From NCBI RefSeq assembly GCF_002734285.1, contig NZ_NSEA01000001.1, positions 62,001 through 126,000 on the forward strand: a stretch of DNA of 64,000 nucleotides. Direction: 5' to 3'. How positions within the stretch are numbered: the stretch's first letter is position 1; every line of letters starts with the position of its first letter. Source of the DNA: Fredinandcohnia onubensis. GTDB lineage: Bacteria; Bacillota; Bacilli; Bacillales; Bacillaceae_L. This document shows positions 17,476 to 25,990 of this stretch, piece by piece. The position numbers were made by a program, and so were the translations under genes. The notes under the pieces are model-generated. The model was given only the letters and a program-made list of their open reading frames with translations, did no database searches and was not told the origin of the DNA.

Positions 17476-18681
17476 ATGGAGAACATGGAAACGGAATTGA
17501 ATATACAAGTTAATTCAAAACTCGCTAATAAGTATAAAGGAGGGTATCCTCTTGTTACAAAGCAAGTGATGAATAATACAAGCCATTTAGAAGAGGGAGC
17601 TCTAATTAACCTTGTTGATGAAAGAAATACATTTATTGGGAAGGGCTATTACGGCAAGCAAAACAAAGGATTTGGCTGGATCCTAACGAGAAACAAGGAT
17701 GAAAAGATTGATCAGTCCTTTTTTGAAAGGAAGATAAAAGCCGCCTTAGAGAAAAGAAAGTCATTTTTTAATGACAAGGAAACAAATGCCTTCCGTGTAT
17801 TTAATGGAGAAGGAGACGGAATTGGGGGCTTCACCATTGATTATTTTGATGGGTATTATTTAATCAATTGGTATAGTAAAGGTATCTATACATATTCCGA
17901 TTATGTGATAACCTCTCTTAAAAATCTAGCCCAGTATAAAGCAATTTATCAGAAAAAACGATTTCGTGAAGACGGAAAATTTATTGAAGAAGACGGGTTT
18001 GTAGAAGGTGAACGTGGCCAGTTTCCGATTATTGTTAAAGAAAACGGGGTTAATTTTGCTGTTTATTTTAACGAAGAAGCCATGGTTGGGGTGTTTCTTG
18101 ATCAGCGTGATGTAAGAAGGACAATTCGCGATAAGTATGCAGAAGGGAAGACTGTATTAAATACTTTTTCATATACCGGGGCATTTTCTGTGTATGCAGC
18201 ACTGGGTGGAGCTGCAAAGACAACTAGTGTGGATTTAGCGAATCGTAGTTTGCCGAAAACGATTGAGCAGTTTAGTGTAAACGGAATTGATTATGAGGCC
18301 CATGATATTATAGTTGAAGATGTTTTTCATTATTTTAAATACGCAGGTAAAAAGAACTTGAAGTTTGACATGGTCATTCTTGATCCTCCTAGTTTTGCAA
18401 GGTCGAAAAAGATGACATTTAGTGCTGAAAAGGACTATAAAAATCTTTTGAAGGAAGCAATTGTAATTACAGAGAATAATGGGATAATTGTTGCTTCAAC
18501 AAATAGTGCATCCTTTGATATGAAAAAATTTAAGAGCTTTATTGATGCGGCGTTTAAGGAGAGTAATTGCAAATACGAAATTAAAGAGGAATTTACATTA
18601 CCTTCGGACTTTCAAACAATTTCGCAGTTTAAGGAAGGTAACTATCTAAAAGTAGTATTTATCAAAAAGCTAAATGGCTAG
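17476..18681 (+). CDS. RlmI-like class I SAM-dependent rRNA (cytosine-C5) methyltransferase
   Basis: A 401-aa protein with an N-terminal PUA-like domain (GYPLVTKQVMN, EEGALINLVDERNTFIGKGYY) and a Rossmann methyltransferase domain from about residue 190. The SAM loop is NTFSYTGAFSVYAA. The catalytic motif VILDPPSFARSK is shared with RlmI/RlmK-type 23S rRNA methyltransferases. TAAGGA precedes the first ATG; a second ATG at 17485 is also possible. Gene order suggests co-transcription with the sulfurtransferase, which starts 22 bp later. Confidence 0.85.
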   Translation: MENMETELNIQVNSKLANKYKGGYPLVTKQVMNNTSHLEEGALINLVDERNTFIGKGYYGKQNKGFGWILTRNKDEKIDQSFFERKIKAALEKRKSFFNDKETNAFRVFNGEGDGIGGFTIDYFDGYYLINWYSKGIYTYSDYVITSLKNLAQYKAIYQKKRFREDGKFIEEDGFVEGERGQFPIIVKENGVNFAVYFNEEAMVGVFLDQRDVRRTIRDKYAEGKTVLNTFSYTGAFSVYAALGGAAKTTSVDLANRSLPKTIEQFSVNGIDYEAHDIIVEDVFHYFKYAGKKNLKFDMVILDPPSFARSKKMTFSAEKDYKNLLKEAIVITENNGIIVASTNSASFDMKKFKSFIDAAFKESNCKYEIKEEFTLPSDFQTISQFKEGNYLKVVFIKKLNG

Positions 18682-18703
18682 AAATGAAGATGGAGGCGAT
18701 GAG

Positions 18704-19546
18704 ATGGATGTCGTAGTGAATAAAGAATGGCTTGTTGAACAATTACATAACAAGGATGTAAAAATTGTGGATTGCCGGTTTGCTTTAGGAAATCCAACCC
18801 AAGGTGAAAGTCTCTATCAGGAAAGTCATGTTCCGGGTGCTTTTTATTTTGATTTAGAAAAGCAGTTATCCGCTCCTGTGTCAGAGCATGGGGGAAGACA
18901 TCCACTTCCAGAAATAGAGCAATTTAAGCTAGAAGTTGAAAAGGTTGGAATCGATCGTTCAAAAACAGTTGTTGCTTATGATGGGGGTGAAGGTCAGTTT
19001 GCATCCCGTTTTTGGTGGTTACTAACCTATCTTGGACATGAGAAGGTTTATGTGTTAAACGAAGGCTTTAAAGGTTGGACTAAAGCGGGCTATCCTATAA
19101 CAAATGAAATACCAGAACTAGAATCAACTTCATTTAACTTAAATATACGTGAAGACATGCTAGCTTCTTATGAAGAAGTTAAGGAAATCGTTGATCAGAA
19201 AAAAGACTCTCCCATTTTAATAGATTCGAGAGATGAGAGCCGTTATAAAGGGGAAATTGAACCAATCGATCGAATCGCAGGACATATTCCCCGCGCAATA
19301 AATAGATGTTGGATAGATGGTATGGAGCAAGGATCCTTTAAAGATAGTGAAGAACAGAAAAAGAGATTTGCAGACATTAATAAAGAAGAACCAATCATTG
19401 TTTATTGTGGGTCAGGTGTAACAGCTACTCCCAATTATATTGCTTTGAAAATGGCAGGATTTAAGAATGTCAGGTTATATGCAGGTAGTTATAGTGATTG
19501 GATTTCTTATGAGGACAATCCGGTTGCAAAAGGGAATGAGGGATAA
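18704..19546 (+). CDS. Thiosulfate/3-mercaptopyruvate sulfurtransferase (tandem rhodanese)
   Basis: The ATG at 18704 with GGAGG upstream is preferred over an earlier start that would overlap the methyltransferase gene. The 280-aa protein has two rhodanese domains. The first (about 1-130) lacks the active cysteine. The second carries the loop CGSGVTA, the form typical of 3-mercaptopyruvate sulfurtransferases such as SseA. HVPGAFYFDLE and HIPRAINRCW are the characteristic CH2A-type segments. It moves sulfane sulfur from a small thiol donor to cyanide or protein acceptors in the cytoplasm. Confidence 0.9.
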   Translation: MDVVVNKEWLVEQLHNKDVKIVDCRFALGNPTQGESLYQESHVPGAFYFDLEKQLSAPVSEHGGRHPLPEIEQFKLEVEKVGIDRSKTVVAYDGGEGQFASRFWWLLTYLGHEKVYVLNEGFKGWTKAGYPITNEIPELESTSFNLNIREDMLASYEEVKEIVDQKKDSPILIDSRDESRYKGEIEPIDRIAGHIPRAINRCWIDGMEQGSFKDSEEQKKRFADINKEEPIIVYCGSGVTATPNYIALKMAGFKNVRLYAGSYSDWISYEDNPVAKGNEG

Positions 19547-19547
19547 G

Positions 19548-19575
19548 AGCCTTTCCTAAAGGGAGGCTCTTTTTC
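19548..19575 (+). terminator. Terminator after the sulfurtransferase
   Basis: AGAGCCT and AGGCTCT form a hairpin followed by TTTTT. Confidence 0.75.
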
Positions 19576-19650
19576 ATTTACATACTGATGACGTTTACAC
19601 CCTTAATAAAGTATAATACACTTAAACATTATTTGGACGGTGAGGGTACA

Positions 19651-20589
19651 GTGAAAAGGATAACCGTGAATGACTTGGTCCGTAAGTTTTCATTGAAGGT
19701 ATTGGCTGGTGAAGACCAGTTAGAGAATACAATTGCGCAACCCAGGGTACATCGACCGGGATTGGAATTCGTTGGTCACTTTGACTTTTTTCCAACAGAA
19801 CGGGTACAAATTTTAGGGGAAAAGGAAGTTACGTATTTACATAAACTTACAAAAGAAGAACGTAGAATTCGGATTGGGAATATTGTTAAATACCATCCTC
19901 CTTGTTTTATCGTAACATGTGGGGAAGAGGGGTTAACCTATTTAAAACAGCATTGTGTGGAACAAGGCATTCCGCTGTTGGTTACAAATCAGCCTGAGAT
20001 TACTTCTGATTATATTGTAAGATTGGATGCCTATTTAATTAAGGAATTAGCGGAAGAAATTGCTGTACACGGTGTTTGTATGAACGTGTCTGGGATTGGT
20101 ATCCTGATTCGTGGGAATTCTGGTGTAGGAAAAAGTGAGACTGCGCATACTTTGATACGCAGGGGACATCGACTTGTAGCAGATGATATCGTAGTCTTAA
20201 AAAAGCTAAGTCCACAAACGATTCTAGGTACACATGATGAAAAAACAAAGGAGTTTTTAGCCCTACGCAGTATCGGGTTATTAAATGTGGTTCGAATGTA
20301 TGGACGAAAAGCTTTTCAGGATGAAACCCGCATTTCCCTTGATATTCATTTGACGAAATGGGAAAAGGATGCTTTGTATAATGATCTAGAACAAGAAATC
20401 AACTCAATGGAATATATGGGTGTTAAAATACCTTCGATTGAGATTCAGCTTCAGCCTGGGCGAGATGTCGCGGGGCTAATTGAAGCAGCCGCAAACAACT
20501 GGTATTTAAAGCAGCAAGGTTACAATGCGGCAGAGGAATTTATGAGTAGAATTGATGACGAATTAACTACCACTAATGGCGATAAATAA
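19651..20589 (+). CDS. HPr kinase/phosphorylase paralog
   Basis: HPrK/P phosphorylates Ser46 of HPr and sets CcpA signalling in Firmicutes. The GTG at 19651, five bases after GGTGAGG, gives 312 aa, the normal family length. An N-terminal regulatory domain is followed by the P-loop GNSGVGKS at 155-162, the catalytic H140 in AVHGV, and HRLVADD at 173-179. The signature LALRSIGLLNV lies at 203-213, where the usual RGLGIINV glycine is a serine. The gene is not beside lgt, where the standard Bacillus hprK lies, so it is probably a second copy. It may act on HPr, on Crh or on another protein. Confidence 0.85.
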   Translation: MKRITVNDLVRKFSLKVLAGEDQLENTIAQPRVHRPGLEFVGHFDFFPTERVQILGEKEVTYLHKLTKEERRIRIGNIVKYHPPCFIVTCGEEGLTYLKQHCVEQGIPLLVTNQPEITSDYIVRLDAYLIKELAEEIAVHGVCMNVSGIGILIRGNSGVGKSETAHTLIRRGHRLVADDIVVLKKLSPQTILGTHDEKTKEFLALRSIGLLNVVRMYGRKAFQDETRISLDIHLTKWEKDALYNDLEQEINSMEYMGVKIPSIEIQLQPGRDVAGLIEAAANNWYLKQQGYNAAEEFMSRIDDELTTTNGDK

Positions 20590-20594
20590 AGGGG

Positions 20595-20782
20595 AGGTTT
20601 CAATAACTGAGAAACTCAATTTGAGTTGGACTTGGTTTTCGGTTTTTATGGGCATTGCCAAATATGGATAAGGTCTTGGCTATGCCCTGAGCAAATACAT
20701 TATTGCGATTAGGTACTTAGGGAACTACTGCCGGTGCCAAGTGAGGGCACCGCCCATAACCCAGTTACTCTTCTACGGTTAT
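20595..20782. other. Structured intergenic sequence, possible non-coding RNA
   Basis: No gene is visible. GGGCATtGCCAA (20650-20661) pairs with TTGGCtATGCCC (20675-20686). CGGTGCC (20732-20738) pairs with GGCACCG (20746-20752) over a 7-nt loop, and TAACTG (20604-20609) can pair with CAGTTA (20762-20767) to close a rod. The pattern suggests a small structured RNA, strand unknown. It did not match any riboswitch, 6S, SRP, RNase P or tmRNA signature that I could recall. Confidence 0.4.
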
Positions 20783-20820
20783 AAAAAAACCCTCTACATT
20801 TTTTAAGTATGTAGAGGGTT
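20783..20820 (-). terminator. Terminator of the NCS1 permease gene
   Basis: AACCCTCTACAT and ATGTAGAGGGTT form the stem. The T-run is on the minus strand (TTTTTTT), so it ends the leftward permease transcript. Confidence 0.8.
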
Positions 20821-20826
20821 AACACG

Positions 20827-22227
20827 TTAAGCGACGTACTCTTCTTTTTTGATATCTGTTGCTTCTTTTTTTATATAATATTTTCCTTTTGTGGCAACGG
20901 CTAAAATGATGGTTAGGATAGAAGCAAGGATTGCCGCAAAAAATGCTGCTGTACTTTGTAAAAAGGTTCCCATAAATCCAAGTGCGGCCACTGTACCGAG
21001 GGCACTTGAAATTAATAAAGCGGCAACACCGACGGGATTCCATTTATACAAGTTCTCTTGTCTCGCCTCGTAATATCCAGGGCCAATTTTTAATAACCTC
21101 TTAACAAAGACAGCATCTGTAACTAAAATAGCTGCCCAAGATAATAAGAAGACTCCTTGGAAGGTCAAGACTGTGCCAAGATGATTGACAATATCGGTAA
21201 GCATTAAGAAGATGGCAGATACTCCGGTAACAACTACCCAAAAGCGTCTTCCGGGTTTAAAGTTAAACATGTTTTCGAAGAAGTTTGAAAGAGATAGTGA
21301 ACCACTATAGATATTAGTGACGTTAATTCTTACTTGGGTAATCATCGTAAACAACGCTCCCCACATTCCTAGCAGCATTACGATATACACACCAGGATTT
21401 GGTTCACCTAGACGAACACCAAACCAAATACCTAAACCTCCCATTACACCAAAACAGAAGATTTGCGGGACAAACCCGATTGCAAATACTCCAATTTTCG
21501 TGTCCTTTGGTTTAAGGAATCGTGCATAATCGGATGCGAGTAGTGGAGTTAATCCCATAATCCCGTGCTGCATGCCAATACAAAGCAATAGAGCGGTTCC
21601 TCCAACTTGAACATTTTCTGGCATATAGGACCAGAAAGTTCCATCGTAAACAGATGGCTTGAAAGCTGCCACTACGATTGCCGCAACTAAAAAGACACCG
21701 AACAATGGCAATGACCATTTTTGCAATTTATCCAACTGCTTAATACCAAACCAGTTTAATGGAATGACAATGGTGCCGAAGAAAAGAATTAAAGCCCATT
21801 CTGGAATAATAGGTAAGAATTCATGGACTGCGGAAACTAAGATTAAACCTTCAAGTGCACAATACATGATGAAATTTGTGGCATAAATAATGGAGGTTAA
21901 TGATGCGCCTATATAGCCGAACCCGCCACCCCTTGATAATAAATTTACGTTCATACCTGACTTTGCAGATAGGTACGCAATGAATGTTCCAAGAATACCG
22001 GCAACGATAATCGCATATATAGCGGAAATGATGGCGTTAATAGCACCAAATTGAAGTGCCATTACACTTCCCATTTGAAAATAAAATATAGCCGTTGCAA
22101 TTCCGAATGTAATATTCGTTATACTTAACCAACTCATGTTTCTTTTGTTAAGAGGTACTCTATCCAAGGAATAGTCATCACTCAACGCTTCGTTGCGATT
22201 TTGCTCCGGTTGGATATTAGATCCCAT
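20827..22227 (-). CDS. NCS1 family purine/cytosine-type permease
   Basis: A 466-aa integral membrane protein with about 12 hydrophobic segments and a hydrophilic N terminus (residues 1-35). It has the NCS1 layout: NMSWLSITNITFGIATAIFYFQMGS leads into the first segment, and the conserved LLSRGGGFGYIGAS loop follows segment 2. Substrates in this family are nucleobases, allantoin, hydantoins or thiamine-type compounds. It is a paralog of the CodB-like protein at 27053, which has a clear cytosine context; this one has no enzyme neighbour. A Rex-like box lies 19 bp before its start. Confidence 0.8.
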   Translation of the reverse strand: MGSNIQPEQNRNEALSDDYSLDRVPLNKRNMSWLSITNITFGIATAIFYFQMGSVMALQFGAINAIISAIYAIIVAGILGTFIAYLSAKSGMNVNLLSRGGGFGYIGASLTSIIYATNFIMYCALEGLILVSAVHEFLPIIPEWALILFFGTIVIPLNWFGIKQLDKLQKWSLPLFGVFLVAAIVVAAFKPSVYDGTFWSYMPENVQVGGTALLLCIGMQHGIMGLTPLLASDYARFLKPKDTKIGVFAIGFVPQIFCFGVMGGLGIWFGVRLGEPNPGVYIVMLLGMWGALFTMITQVRINVTNIYSGSLSLSNFFENMFNFKPGRRFWVVVTGVSAIFLMLTDIVNHLGTVLTFQGVFLLSWAAILVTDAVFVKRLLKIGPGYYEARQENLYKWNPVGVAALLISSALGTVAALGFMGTFLQSTAAFFAAILASILTIILAVATKGKYYIKKEATDIKKEEYVA

Positions 22228-22245
22228 CTTATCAACTCCCTTTTT

Positions 22246-22263
22246 ATGTGAATGTTTTCACAT
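22246..22263. promoter_or_regulatory. Rex-like box before the NCS1 permease
   Basis: ATGTGAATGTTTTCACAT is a perfect 7+4+7 inverted repeat containing TGTGAA-N4-TTCACA, close to the NADH/NAD-responsive Rex operator. A repressor here would sit in the 5' region of the permease transcript. Confidence 0.4.
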
Positions 22264-22572
22264 TTATGTTTCTTGGTAAATAAATAAGGACGTACAGTCT
22301 GCTTAACCAATAATAATTGTAACAATGGTGTATACAAGGTTGCAAATGCGATAAAACAGCATATTTCGTGATAAAACCTATTTACAACATGTCTAGGTTA
22401 CATAATCCGGGTCTATCTTAGAATTTGCCCCAAATACCGAAGTATACATCCGGAATGCTAATGAATGTGCGTATTATATAGATTGGTTTGATTTATTTAC
22501 TAATTTCGATTTATAAACTTTCGGATTTTTGGTCTTTTGTTCATTCAAATAGTTACGATAAGGGGCAAAGAT

Positions 22573-23213
22573 GAGTCGGAATCCGGGTGTGATTCGGACA
22601 AAGAAAGAGGAGAAGGGGGAGACAGAGTCAAAATCAAGGTGTGATTCAGACAAAGAAAGCGAAAACCAGATTACCAGAGTCAGAAAACGAGCTTGATTTG
22701 GACAGATGGATAGGCAAGGTCGCAGAGATGAGTCAGAATAAAGGTGTGATTCGGACAAGGTAGTAGAAAAAGAGAGTACCGGAGTCAGAAAGCAAGCCTG
22801 TTTTTGACAGAAGGAAAGGCAAAGGTGCAAAGATGAGTCAGAATGAGGGTGTGATTCGGACAAGGAAGTAGAAAAAGAGAGTACCGGAGTCAGAAAGCAA
22901 GCTTGAATTGGACAGATGGATAGGCAAGGTCGCAGAGATGAGTCAGAATAAAGGTGTGATTCGGACAAGGTAGTAGAAAAAGAGAGTACCAGAGTCAGAA
23001 AGCAAGCCTGATTTTGACAGAAGGATGCAGAAGGTCGCAGAGATGAGTCAGAATGAAGGTGTGATTCGGACAAGGTAGTAGAAAAAGAGAGTACCGGAGT
23101 CAGAAAGCAAGCCTGATTTGGACAGAAGGAAAGACAAGGTCGCAAAGATGAGTCGGAATCCGGGTGTGATTCAGACAATGAAAGAGAAAACGAGATAACC
23201 AGAGTCTAAATAC
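22573..23213. repeat. Tandem repeat array, 52/53-bp units
   Basis: GAGTC opens each unit at 22573, 22625, 22677, 22730, 22782, 22835, 22887, 22940, 22992, 23045, 23097, 23150 and 23202, i.e. steps of 52 or 53 bp. From about 22677 two unit types alternate, one with GTGATTCGGACAA and one with CTGATTTGGACAG, making a 105-bp higher-order period. A minus-strand reading frame runs through (22474-23178) because 105 is divisible by three, but its final unit is read in a different frame from the others, which argues against coding. The array lies between the divergent ends of the permease promoter region and the NERD gene. Confidence 0.85.
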
Positions 23214-23326
23214 TAGCCTCAATGCAAAAAATAAGAGCCCCAAGAAGGACCACCCCAAAAAAATTCACCAACAACAAAAACCCCATCGAAATAGCCAGAT
23301 GAGGTTGTATCATACATTACTAATTC

Positions 23327-24235
23327 TTATTCATAGTACGTATTCTTTGTGTTACCAATAGAATTAAAGTTTGCCTTTAGGACTCTCAAATATGTGCGTT
23401 TGCATAAGTCAAGTTTACACCAGTCATAAATGGCTTGAGTTGTAATTTTTTGATTAGGAAAAAGCAAACTGAATTCCTTCACATTTCGCAAAATAGCTTG
23501 GTCTATTTTTTCCAGCTCTCCACAGTTATTACAAACAAGGTTATGGTGCTTTATTGTAATATGAAAGGACTTACAGTTCCTGCAAAATATTCCTTTTTTA
23601 ACTTTTTCATAAGTATAAGATGGTAACTTTGTGAAGGGGTTCTTTGACTGATGTAAATCCATTAGTTTTTGGGCAATTTTTTTATGTCCGTCATTTAACT
23701 GAGAGGATCCCTTATTTATATCTCTCAAAAATCGATTTACTTGAGTTGGTAAAATAAATGGCTGTTCAAGAGGTGCTTGGTATAATGTGAACTCGGGATT
23801 GATAAAAATAATAGAGGCATCCACTAGGTATTGTTGATTGAGATTTTGGAGTAATTGGCGGAATAAAGAAGCACTTCTGTTTATTTGATTTATGGGGTTT
23901 TTATATTCACGGCCAGTTGTAACTGAATAAAGATTGTCTGATTTAAGGTAACAATCTCCTTGAAAGTTTTTTATATCTAGCAAATGAATGATGCCCTGTG
24001 ATATAAGCAACGTATCAATTTGAAAAAAGGAGTTGTTCACTTCTAGTAATAGGTCATTGATTATGTATCTTTCTTCACAGAGATCCTGTAACATGGAATC
24101 AAATCTCACCTCTCCTTCATAGCCTCTTTCAAGATTTTGATAGTGAAATTTTTCTTTTGGCGTTAACTCCATTCGAGTATCTAATGAACGTAGAGCTAAC
24201 AATTCCTCTGATTCAGTTCGCGCTTTAAGTAACAA
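23327..24235 (-). CDS. NERD-domain protein with C-terminal zinc ribbon
   Basis: A 302-aa protein. The nuclease-related domain spans about residues 35-160, with GYEGEVRFDSMLQDL at its start and the core LLEVNNSFFQIDTLLISQGIIHLLDIKNFQGD. The acidic and lysine positions of that core (D and DIKNF) resemble PD-(D/E)xK-type enzymes. Residues about 218-240 hold a CRNC...CNNC zinc ribbon, and the tail is helical. The start is TTG at 24235 after GGAAGTGGAAG. NERD proteins are usually annotated only as possible DNA-processing enzymes; the role here is unknown. Confidence 0.8.
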   Translation of the reverse strand: MLLKARTESEELLALRSLDTRMELTPKEKFHYQNLERGYEGEVRFDSMLQDLCEERYIINDLLLEVNNSFFQIDTLLISQGIIHLLDIKNFQGDCYLKSDNLYSVTTGREYKNPINQINRSASLFRQLLQNLNQQYLVDASIIFINPEFTLYQAPLEQPFILPTQVNRFLRDINKGSSQLNDGHKKIAQKLMDLHQSKNPFTKLPSYTYEKVKKGIFCRNCKSFHITIKHHNLVCNNCGELEKIDQAILRNVKEFSLLFPNQKITTQAIYDWCKLDLCKRTYLRVLKANFNSIGNTKNTYYE

Positions 24236-24420
24236 ACTTCCACTTCCTTTCTATTTATTCATCCCTATTTTAATAGAAAAACAAGTATTGGAGTGTAAAT
24301 ATTCTGTTAACATTTTGTGTCCGGTACTCCATAGGAAATACTTATCCATTTCTATAATAAAGATTAAATTTCTTAATCACTCTTTTGCTACTATACTTAA
24401 GGTACAAGGGGTGGTAATGA

Positions 24421-25155
24421 ATGGAATATATTATTCTGTTTTTCATTGGGGTTTGTGCGACGACTTTGGGGACACTGGCTGGTGGTGGGGGATTAATCAG
24501 TTTGCCCTCGATGTTGCTTTTAGGTGTTCCTGTTCATTCGGCAATTGGAGCAAATAAGGTTTCTAATACAATTAGTTCGTTCTCGAGTTTCTTCTACTTG
24601 CTACGGAAGAAGGAGCTGTCTTTAAAAGAATCAATTTGGATTATACCGGTTAGTCTTTCTGGTGGGATAAGCGGGGGCCTTATCGCTTCACGGATTTCAG
24701 CTGAAAACATGTATATTGTGGCAATTGTCCTGCTACTATTCGCCTTTATTGTTTCTTTTGTGGGAAAAGGAGATTTTACCGGAAATGAGCCATTGAAGTT
24801 CAATAAAATTAGTGCACCTGGGCTATATAGTATTGGCATTTATGATGGGCTGTTTGGACCTGGTCAAGGGACTCTAATGCTTTATCTATATAATCATTTA
24901 AATATTGCATACATTCGTGCCGTCGGATTGGTCCGCCTTGCGACATTTTCTAGTTGTTTTGGAGCTGCGATGACCTATATTGCGACTGGTAAGATGATTT
25001 GGCCGGTTGCCATTGCCTTGTTACTTGGTTCTTTTACAGGAGCACAAATTGGGGTGCGTATTGCGCAGAAATTAAAGCCTCAATATGTAAAGCCGATTTT
25101 AAGGGTTGTAACGGTACTTCTTATTTTTCAAATTGTAACTGAGAATGTTCTTTAA
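24421..25155 (+). CDS. TSUP family exporter (TauE/SafE)
   Basis: A 244-aa membrane protein with about seven to eight hydrophobic segments and the duplicated TSUP glycine-rich motifs GTLAGGGGLISLPSMLLLG (16-34) and GLFGPGQGTLM in the second half. Family members move sulfite, sulfoacetate, taurine-derived or other organic anions across the membrane. An overlapping +3-offset reading frame beginning at 24288 is rejected. Single gene with its own terminator; substrate unknown. Confidence 0.85.
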   Translation: MEYIILFFIGVCATTLGTLAGGGGLISLPSMLLLGVPVHSAIGANKVSNTISSFSSFFYLLRKKELSLKESIWIIPVSLSGGISGGLIASRISAENMYIVAIVLLLFAFIVSFVGKGDFTGNEPLKFNKISAPGLYSIGIYDGLFGPGQGTLMLYLYNHLNIAYIRAVGLVRLATFSSCFGAAMTYIATGKMIWPVAIALLLGSFTGAQIGVRIAQKLKPQYVKPILRVVTVLLIFQIVTENVL

Positions 25156-25158
25156 ATA

Positions 25159-25192
25159 AAAATCTGGACTCACTATCAGTCCAGATTTTTTT
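25159..25192. terminator. Bidirectional terminator between TSUP and TetR genes
   Basis: AAATCTGGACT pairs with AGTCCAGATTT, with A- and T-tracts on both sides. Confidence 0.85.
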
Positions 25193-25793
25193 AGTTTCCT
25201 GTGTATTTAAACGAATAGATATGCGTTTTTGTTAATTCAATGACTTCCTCAATAAATTCCTCTTGGGACTCTTTAAAGCCGCTCGTAATCCAATTTTGGA
25301 TAAGCCCGTAAAAGCCATAGGCTGTATAGCGTTTAAAATAGTCCATGTTGACCGGGATATTGTTGATTGTTTCAAATATAAATTTTTCTTGATAAATTTT
25401 TAAAATGGTTTGAGGGAAACTTGTATGTAGCCCTGGTAGAGTGTCGTCAAATTTTATGAGTTCAAAAAAGTCTCGATGCTCATAAATATAGGAAACGATA
25501 TTAAAAGAAGGCTTGCCAATTTTAGATGTATACACCTTTTGTCCAGGAAGATGGTGTTTTCCAACCGAATTCCATAATCCTACCATCATGGAATCTAGCA
25601 AGTCTTCAGCTAAATCAATTTTGTCATGGTAGTGAACATAGAAGGTGCTGCGATTATAGAAAGCCTTATCTACAATGTCTTTTACAGAAACGGTATGATA
25701 CCCTTTTTCTTTGATAAGGTCAATTAGGGCATGTTTTAAGTGTTCCTGGGTTCGATTTCGTCGTTTAGATATGAGGTCCAATTCATCATTCAT
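25191..25793 (-). CDS. TetR family transcriptional regulator
   Basis: A 200-aa repressor-type protein. Residues about 12-58 are the TetR helix-turn-helix (RTQEHLKHALIDLIKEKGYHTVSVKDIVDKAFYNRSTFYVHYHDKIDL), followed by an all-helical ligand domain. It is divergent from the short-chain dehydrogenase gene. The intergenic palindrome at 25828-25850 is the likely operator for itself and possibly for the dehydrogenase. Confidence 0.9.
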   Translation of the reverse strand: MNDELDLISKRRNRTQEHLKHALIDLIKEKGYHTVSVKDIVDKAFYNRSTFYVHYHDKIDLAEDLLDSMMVGLWNSVGKHHLPGQKVYTSKIGKPSFNIVSYIYEHRDFFELIKFDDTLPGLHTSFPQTILKIYQEKFIFETINNIPVNMDYFKRYTAYGFYGLIQNWITSGFKESQEEFIEEVIELTKTHIYSFKYTGN

Positions 25794-25811
25794 AAAAAAA
25801 CCTCCGTAAAA

Positions 25812-25850
25812 TAGACAGTTTTATTGGAAATGTCTATTATTTAGACATTT
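25812..25850. promoter_or_regulatory. TetR-family operator
   Basis: AAATGTCTA (25828-25836) and TAGACATTT (25842-25850) form a perfect 9+5+9 inverted repeat 35 bp upstream of the TetR gene start. A further TAGACA half-site is at 25812-25817. Confidence 0.6.
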
Positions 25851-25990
25851 TGAATTTCTTTGATGATTGTTAAGTCTAGTCAAGATAGTAAAATAGAATT
25901 GTGACCAAATGGTGACAAATTCTATTGGAGTAAATATTACTCTACTATAGGGTAATGCTATCCATATTATACAATAAGGGGGACTTTATA

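Noticed and set aside
20595-20782. 6S RNA, SRP RNA or a known riboswitch
   Set aside because: Rod-like pairing recalls 6S RNA, but none of the conserved sequence elements of these classes was recognised and no plus-strand gene follows closely.
22474-23178. 234-aa minus-strand frame with 35-residue repeats (SESHxxSDSSLRP type)
   Set aside because: It follows from the 105-bp period being divisible by three. The last unit is read in another frame, and no convincing ribosome site precedes it, so it was treated as a DNA repeat.
24288-24557. 89-aa frame overlapping the TSUP exporter start
   Set aside because: It is out of frame with the strongly supported TSUP protein and shows no family features.
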